This document shows, one piece after another, positions 30,347-34,943 of a DNA stretch of 34,943 bases (its first letter is position 1; each line of letters starts with the position of its first letter). A program made the position numbers and the translations under genes. The notes beneath the pieces are model-generated. The model had not been told where the DNA came from. It was given only the letters and a program-made list of their open reading frames with translations, and did no database searches. Origin of the DNA: Nemertoderma westbladi (Eukaryota > Xenacoelomorpha > Nemertodermatida > Nemertodermatidae); the NCBI GenBank assembly GCA_032718475.1, contig JAUCBJ010003591.1, positions 1 to 34,943 on the forward strand, given 5' to 3'.

Positions 30347-32578
30347 CTATTGGTTGAAGAACGGGGTTAAGAAACGCTTCATCACGTCGGATTGGATTCC
30401 CCCTTTCGAGCGAACGTATTGATCTCCTCCGAACACCAATGGATGACGCTTCAAAACTCGCGCAACGATATCCACTAACAAACAAGTTACCGTGTTCGAC
30501 TCAAGCACCAAATAATATTGTAGTGACGCACGGGGTTGCGCGCAAATGTTCCAATACACTAACGCTTGCCGCTTGAAGTGGGATTTGAACTCCGCTCCTG
30601 GTGGCGTGTTATATTCACCATACGCCTCCTCGTATTTCTTCTGCGTCTTCAACTTGAAGTCCCAATTATACAACAAATGTGCTATGAAGCCCATACCAGT
30701 CTTGGCAGAGTTGGGATACTCCCTATAAATTCCAATGTCTTGTGCCCATAGCAACAATAGCTTGGTGTCGACAAACGGCCTCGGCAATCTATCTTCCAAA
30801 TCAGTCATGGCGTTAAAGTCACTCTCCAAATCACTCTGGACTCCCGATCCCACCTTGACGTAATCTTGGTTGAGAATAGCCTCTCTAACCTTCTTGGGTA
30901 ACATCCTGGCGTCGATACGCTCTGCTCCGTCCATACCTCCTCGCCTGCATACCTCCAAAATCTGTTCCCTAGGATCCTTTCCCTTCCGATATTGTGTCGT
31001 TATTATGGGCTCTGGTCTCTCTCGATCCACCCTTACGCGCATAAACACATGAGTCACACCATCGGCCGCGCGAATTTGAATGCATTTGCTAGTCAAGCAT
31101 TCCTGATGAGACTCTCCTTCATTGTCGTAGAACATCACTCTCCAATCCTGTAGTGATTCCTCCGTTTTCCTCCACTGACGCTGAATCTCGTCTGATGGGG
31201 TCCACATGCGCTCGATAGCCTTGTGGTCGTCATATCGGGTGTAAGAACCCTTCCTCCTCAGCCACGCCTGGTCTACCTCCTCGTCGTCTGGGAACGTAGC
31301 CACCGCGACCCATACCTTGATGTACTTATCCAACCATCCGAATAACTTACTCTCCTTCCCCGGAGCTCCAATCTTATCCAGTGTGTTATAATCCGTGATC
31401 TGCATCGGGACATCACGCAAGAACTTCGCGCATAAAACTTCCCGTAGACAGTCGACATTCCAATAGTCCGACATCCTCACCATCGGCAAGAATCTAATCG
31501 CTTCTCGCGACTCCGGGTGATCTACCAATATCGCAGGTTCGTTGCCATCGGAATAATACACCGGTCGGGGTTGAGATACGGCCTGTGGAACAAATCCGGT
31601 CACTCTCCTCGTCTCCTCCTGATGTCTATCCGCGGTCTTATTATATTCCGCTACCCGCGCTTCGAATAACTGTTTTGCCTTCGCTGCTCGCTCCTCCTGC
31701 CGCAACGCGTCTATGTCGTCCTGATGCTCAGGCGTGAGGTTTCTCGCTCGATGAGGCGAAGTAAACGTTGTCCAGGGACTCGAGAGCTCCAAACCCGCGG
31801 GTTTGGTACCCGAGTCCCGTGCCTCTTCGCGCCGTGCCTCTAGGTCCTTGTAGGCTCGGTACAGCGAAATGGCCGCTGCCGTCTCTATCAAACTAGGTGT
31901 CGAACAGGGTTTAATCTCCGTATATGGATCTAATGTCGTAACGGTCGGCGTAATGGGTCTTGGAGGTCGCTTTCCACTGAAGTCGATACTGATCATCGGG
32001 TTGTTCATTGGGTAACCTCCCTCGTTGTATCTAAGGAATTGGTGAGCTTGACATCGCGTTAATATTGGTTCAGGATGTTGCTTGTCCAATCGGTCGGGAA
32101 TCGCCATGTCTTTTTTGTTCATGCATTCACCACATTTATAGAACAACTTGTATACACTGAAGACCTTCGGAGTCTCTTGATCCTCACCTCGAGTCCTCCG
32201 GTACAGATGCATTCCGTCGAACTGATCTCGGACTGCAGGTAGAGGTTCGTCGTGTCGTAAATACATGTTCATATGGTACAGCCACGCAATCTCCTCGTCC
32301 TGATCTGCACTAATGTCACATACGTCTAACGCAAAATCGTAGGGATACCGAGTGCGATACTCCTTCCGCAAAACTTCCATATGGTCCCCCAACACTCTCA
32401 TTCTTTCCCTCCTTAATTCCTTATCATACGCGGGTTTATACTTTCCATTTAGCTCCATTACCGACCTTCCATGGTAGTAGACATTCGAATCTTTACATCC
32501 CAGTCGGGCAAATGGTAGTTCCGCCTCCTCTCTAGCAGTAAATCCTCTCCGCGGTTGCGCTCTAATTTCCTTCTCCAT
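30347..32578 (-). CDS. ORFX2 upstream part: DEDDy-like 3'-5' exonuclease
   Basis: 743 codons from ATG 32578. A TTG 33 nt upstream extends the frame, but I prefer the ATG. The first 470 residues have no recognised domain apart from a C-x2-C...C-x2-H set (C149, C152, C176, H179). The exonuclease-like core matches ORFX1: FYDNEG (D485, E487), MLPKKVREAIL, KVGSGVQSDL (D583), FVDTKLLLLW (D604), a KTGMGFIAHL...DFK segment, and YLVLE (Y689, E693) where YxxxD is expected. It ends CAA TAG; the frame then continues for 432 codons to 29048. There is no RT, protease or integrase nearby, so this is a stand-alone member of the ORFX family. Nuclease function is inferred from motif order and spacing. Confidence 0.75.
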   Translation of the reverse strand: MEKEIRAQPRRGFTAREEAELPFARLGCKDSNVYYHGRSVMELNGKYKPAYDKELRRERMRVLGDHMEVLRKEYRTRYPYDFALDVCDISADQDEEIAWLYHMNMYLRHDEPLPAVRDQFDGMHLYRRTRGEDQETPKVFSVYKLFYKCGECMNKKDMAIPDRLDKQHPEPILTRCQAHQFLRYNEGGYPMNNPMISIDFSGKRPPRPITPTVTTLDPYTEIKPCSTPSLIETAAAISLYRAYKDLEARREEARDSGTKPAGLELSSPWTTFTSPHRARNLTPEHQDDIDALRQEERAAKAKQLFEARVAEYNKTADRHQEETRRVTGFVPQAVSQPRPVYYSDGNEPAILVDHPESREAIRFLPMVRMSDYWNVDCLREVLCAKFLRDVPMQITDYNTLDKIGAPGKESKLFGWLDKYIKVWVAVATFPDDEEVDQAWLRRKGSYTRYDDHKAIERMWTPSDEIQRQWRKTEESLQDWRVMFYDNEGESHQECLTSKCIQIRAADGVTHVFMRVRVDRERPEPIITTQYRKGKDPREQILEVCRRGGMDGAERIDARMLPKKVREAILNQDYVKVGSGVQSDLESDFNAMTDLEDRLPRPFVDTKLLLLWAQDIGIYREYPNSAKTGMGFIAHLLYNWDFKLKTQKKYEEAYGEYNTPPGAEFKSHFKRQALVYWNICAQPRASLQYYLVLESNTVTCLLVDIVARVLKRHPLVFGGDQYVRSKGGIQSDVMKRFLTPFFNQ
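31775..31818. repeat. Palindrome copy C (CCAAACCCGCGGGTTTGG) inside ORFX2
   Basis: A perfect 18-bp inner palindrome (31789-31806) is enclosed by perfect 8-bp outer arms GGGACTCG (31775-31782) and CGAGTCCC (31811-31818). In the ORF it is read as TKPAGL, a different frame from copy B. Confidence 0.9.
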
Positions 32579-32611
32579 TATGAGCCGCGTATATACATAT
32601 ATATATTCCAA

Positions 32612-33190
32612 TAGGTTCCGTTACGTAACTAATTACACTGTGGGTAAATCAGTTAGATGCCGCCGAAGGACAGACCTCCCGACCCCCCCCCCCCCGCCTT
32701 CCAGCAGTTCAGGTTCGACTCTCTAGATCCCGTCTCATTCCTAACTATACTCTAACCTATTTCCATGCATAGCGCAAAACTTTGGAGATAAACTGGCCGT
32801 GACCATCTCACTTTTTGATGCCCAAACTACTCCCATTACTTGTATTAAACTACAGTAGTTAGAAAGGACAATAGTCTCATTGCTCGACTATACCAAACCC
32901 ACAGGTTTGATAATCGAACATCACACTTCACTGCAAACTACTGAGTGGGGTTGTGAGTAGTATATATTTGCTATGATACTGTATCAAGGTCACCCATAGC
33001 CCATCATTACCGTCCATTTCTAGTACTGCCTCCAATCAGAAGCCACCATTTCAACCTTTACCAGTGGTCGTTATTATTTCAACCAATCAGATGTCAGCAT
33101 TTCATCCGTAACCATGGTAACTTCTCAAGTTCCCGCATCTTCCGCTAGAGGCGTTATTAGTCACCCAACGCTAGTACTGCCTCCAATCAC
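32612..33190. other. 5' flank of ORFX2, non-coding
   Basis: No ORF. A TATATATATGTATATA stretch lies just upstream of the ORFX2 ATG (about 32588-32606). A C13-14 homopolymer (about 32682-32696) follows. The words CTAGTACTGCCTCCAATCA (33019 and 33171) and CCAATCAG (33030s and 33080s) are repeated. Palindrome copy D lies here. Confidence 0.5.
32884..32917. repeat. Palindrome copy D (CAAACCCACAGGTTTG) with outer arms
   Basis: The inner element at 32894-32909 matches the others apart from its centre. Outer arms TCGA (32884-32887) and TCGA (32914-32917), plus TAT/ATA inside them, again pair. It lies in the 5' flank of ORFX2. Confidence 0.75.
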
Positions 33191-33198
33191 CAAGCCTT

Positions 33199-33445
33199 TA
33201 TTTTACAGGTGTTCGGGTGTCTACACTTAGCATCAGGTAACTTCTACTATTTTTCAAATCGCAATTTTTCACCAACCATTGTTTTCCATATTCACCAACC
33301 GTTATTTTACAGACGCTAGAGGTGTCTACAGGTAACTTCTACTATTTTTCAAATCGCTATTTTTCAGCAACCAGTATTTTCATATTCACCAACCTTTATT
33401 TTACAGACGCTAGGGGTGTCTACAGGTAACTTCTACTATTTTTCA
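33199..33445. repeat. 94-95-bp tandem repeat, about 2.5 copies
   Basis: GGTAACTTCTACTATTTTTC starts at 33236, 33331 and 33425, and TTTTACAG at 33201, 33305 and 33399. Units differ by small indels. Non-coding. Confidence 0.85.
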
Positions 33446-33495
33446 CCAGTAACTAAATTTAATTTTGCAATTTTTCAGATAACAAAATATTCATC

Positions 33496-33509
33496 CGGGT
33501 TCGAACTCG
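33496..33509 (-). other. tRNA-like B box (possible SINE remnant)
   Basis: On the minus strand GAGTTCGAACCCGG resembles an RNA polymerase III B box and T-arm (GGTTCGAANCC), with a nearly pairing stem. No convincing A box or full cloverleaf is seen, so this is a fragment at best. Confidence 0.35.
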
Positions 33510-34652
33510 GGACCGTTATAACTCCCTCACATCTCTCCACTCACTCTTCCATCCAACCTCGAGAGAAAAAGGCGATAAATATCCGAGTTATAGCTGTTGA
33601 ATGCCAAGTAATAATTATTCAATATCGATTTATTCATCATAACTGGTCGCAGATGTTTACAAATAGCTTGTGGTAGTATCAATTATAAATTATTGTTCAT
33701 TGAATTCTATACTATAGCATATGTTACCAACGAGATCCAATTATTCTAATGATTTCGATAGCATAAAATGCATATTAATTAATACGAAATACATCTAACT
33801 AATAATAATAATTTACTTGTTCTACATACAGTATCAGTACAATATTGACAGGTTAATTACGTTTGAATATAAGATGGAATGATAATTAATGTTTAGATGT
33901 AGGGTATTGATTGTTGTGAGTATGTGCTAGATATAGCAGTAATAGTGTTATTCGATATGTAACATTATGAAACAATGTCTCATGTATACACTGTAGTGTT
34001 GCAACTATGTGTAGGTAAGTCAATGTGTCAGTGTTAATATAGTATATTACATTTTTTTATAATATATTGGTTCTACAGAGTGATGCTGGGTTTTAGCACT
34101 ATTAATTTGACATTTTTTTATTGCGAAATTAGATTCACTGAAAAATTCCATGAATAAACTTTGCGAGACATTCCTTAACTATTCTTTGACAACAAATTGT
34201 CTATCTATCTATTTTGAGTAAAAAATGTGAAAATTAAAATGCAAGTCTTAAAAACTGAGTAAGTACTGTTATATTTATTTAAAAATATGAAATTTCGTCA
34301 GTAAATGCGATACTGCTGTAATCATCTATTTTTTACTAAAAAATAATAAACTTACTGTATATATGTTGAAAACCAAGCATCATGCTACAGAAAAAATATT
34401 AATTTAAAATTCTTCACAAACTTATTAACTGAAAATAGTATCTAGCATATATTCAACGTTTAATTTTACATTTTTTTTAGTCAAAGGTAGATTCACTGAC
34501 ATTGTTCTAGAACTTAATAGAATTTGCTGTCATGTTGCAAATCATCCTTCATATGCTACCTATGGCGACTGATTTCACTTCTCTGCAAAATATTACACGT
34601 ATTTCCAGCATTTTTGAAATTTAGGTCTCCAGTTGTGATACTCGGAGCCAGC
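33510..34652. other. AT-rich non-coding region
   Basis: I see no gene, clear repeat or structured element here; only AT-rich sequence with short ORFs expected by chance. Confidence 0.6.
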
Positions 34653-34943
34653 TTAAAAACGATTCCTAGCCATATGACTTCTGTTGGATCGGTTGTAATA
34701 CCTGTTGTCATAGGTTATGTCACATTGGTCATTACTGGGGTACGAGGTATGTTCAGATTGGTCTCTTAGATGAGGGTTTGGGAAGTGTTGATGTGGATAA
34801 TCATGTCTACTCACTCTGTGCTTCTGATACTGCTGGTATGTTTGACTTTGGTGTCGAGATGATTCTGCGGCATGTCTCCAAGAGTTCCTCACATACTCCG
34901 TATGCCTATTATTATCTTGCGGGATAGATTTATATTGATTACC
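34653..34943 (-). CDS. Partial low-complexity ORF running off the right edge
   Basis: The minus-strand frame is open from the window end to TAA at 34653-34655, at least 96 codons, so its start is not in view. It is rich in His, Asn, Gln, Arg, Ser and Tyr, with no domain I recognise. The composition and RF-stop ending recall the LINE ORF1 fragment at 22210-22412, but an endonuclease frame does not follow. It could be an exon, a LINE ORF1 remnant or chance. Confidence 0.3.
   Translation of the reverse strand, partial: GNQYKSIPQDNNRHTEYVRNSWRHAAESSRHQSQTYQQYQKHRVSRHDYPHQHFPNPHLRDQSEHTSYPSNDQCDITYDNRYYNRSNRSHMARNRF

Noticed and set aside
33496-33509. A complete tRNA gene
   Set aside because: Only the B box/T-arm is recognisable; no acceptor, D or anticodon arm can be folded.

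Overview
This is eukaryotic, metazoan DNA. The left end carries a spliced Frizzled-family Wnt receptor gene with GT-AG introns, and the rest is AT-rich non-coding DNA, long simple-repeat arrays and retrotransposons. I cannot name the species. A BEL/Pao element, an APE-type LINE and short introns point to an invertebrate or early-branching animal.

Layout. (1) 234-3012, minus strand: a four-exon Frizzled gene of about 560 codons. Its first exon (signal peptide and first two CRD cysteines, 2885-3012) is too short to appear as a long ORF. (2) 3013-5557: non-coding, with a 99-bp tandem duplication and an inverted-repeat (MITE-like) unit. (3) 5558-8876: about 3.1 kb of CCTACA hexamer array followed by a 17-bp minisatellite tail. 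(4) 8877-20660, minus strand: a complete BEL/Pao LTR retrotransposon with 1,611-bp LTRs that are almost identical, TG...CA ends and an intact 5-bp AGGAA target duplication. From its 5' end it encodes a 63-aa ORF, a coiled-coil Gag-like ORF, and a Pol ORF (DUF1759-like capsid, zinc knuckles, protease, RT, RNase H) that stops just where integrase should begin. In place of integrase/env it carries an 866-aa ORF (ORFX1). (5) 20661-22209: a second hexamer array (CCTACG switching to CCTACA) with the same head and tail. (6) 22210-25804: a 5'-truncated, broken LINE inserted in the next head of the compound repeat. (7) 25805-26133: a third hexamer array. (8) 26134-28840: non-coding, repeat-rich. (9) 28840-32578, minus strand: a second, diverged member of the ORFX family (ORFX2) with no RT near it, split by one in-frame TAG. 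(10) 32612-34943: non-coding DNA with 94-95-bp tandem repeats, a tRNA-like B box, and a partial low-complexity ORF at the right edge.

Main result. ORFX1 and ORFX2 share an architecture I do not recognise from BEL/Pao elements: an RNase D/WRN-like 3'-5' exonuclease core (D-x-E, then D, then DTQ/DTK, then Y-x3-E in place of Y-x3-D), then CCHC zinc knuckles, then a shared C-terminal region. ORFX1 sits in an element that has clearly integrated (TSD, near-identical LTRs) yet has no integrase that I can see. ORFX2 stands alone and is accompanied by four copies of a palindrome, CAAACCCGCGGGTTTG, whose flanking arms differ between copies yet stay self-complementary. DEDDy exonucleases are, as I recall, known in the Terminon elements of bdelloid rotifers, but I know of none in a BEL/Pao element. 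The compound repeat [head - hexamer array - 17-bp tail] provides paralogous empty sites for both retrotransposon insertions, so the order of events can be read directly.
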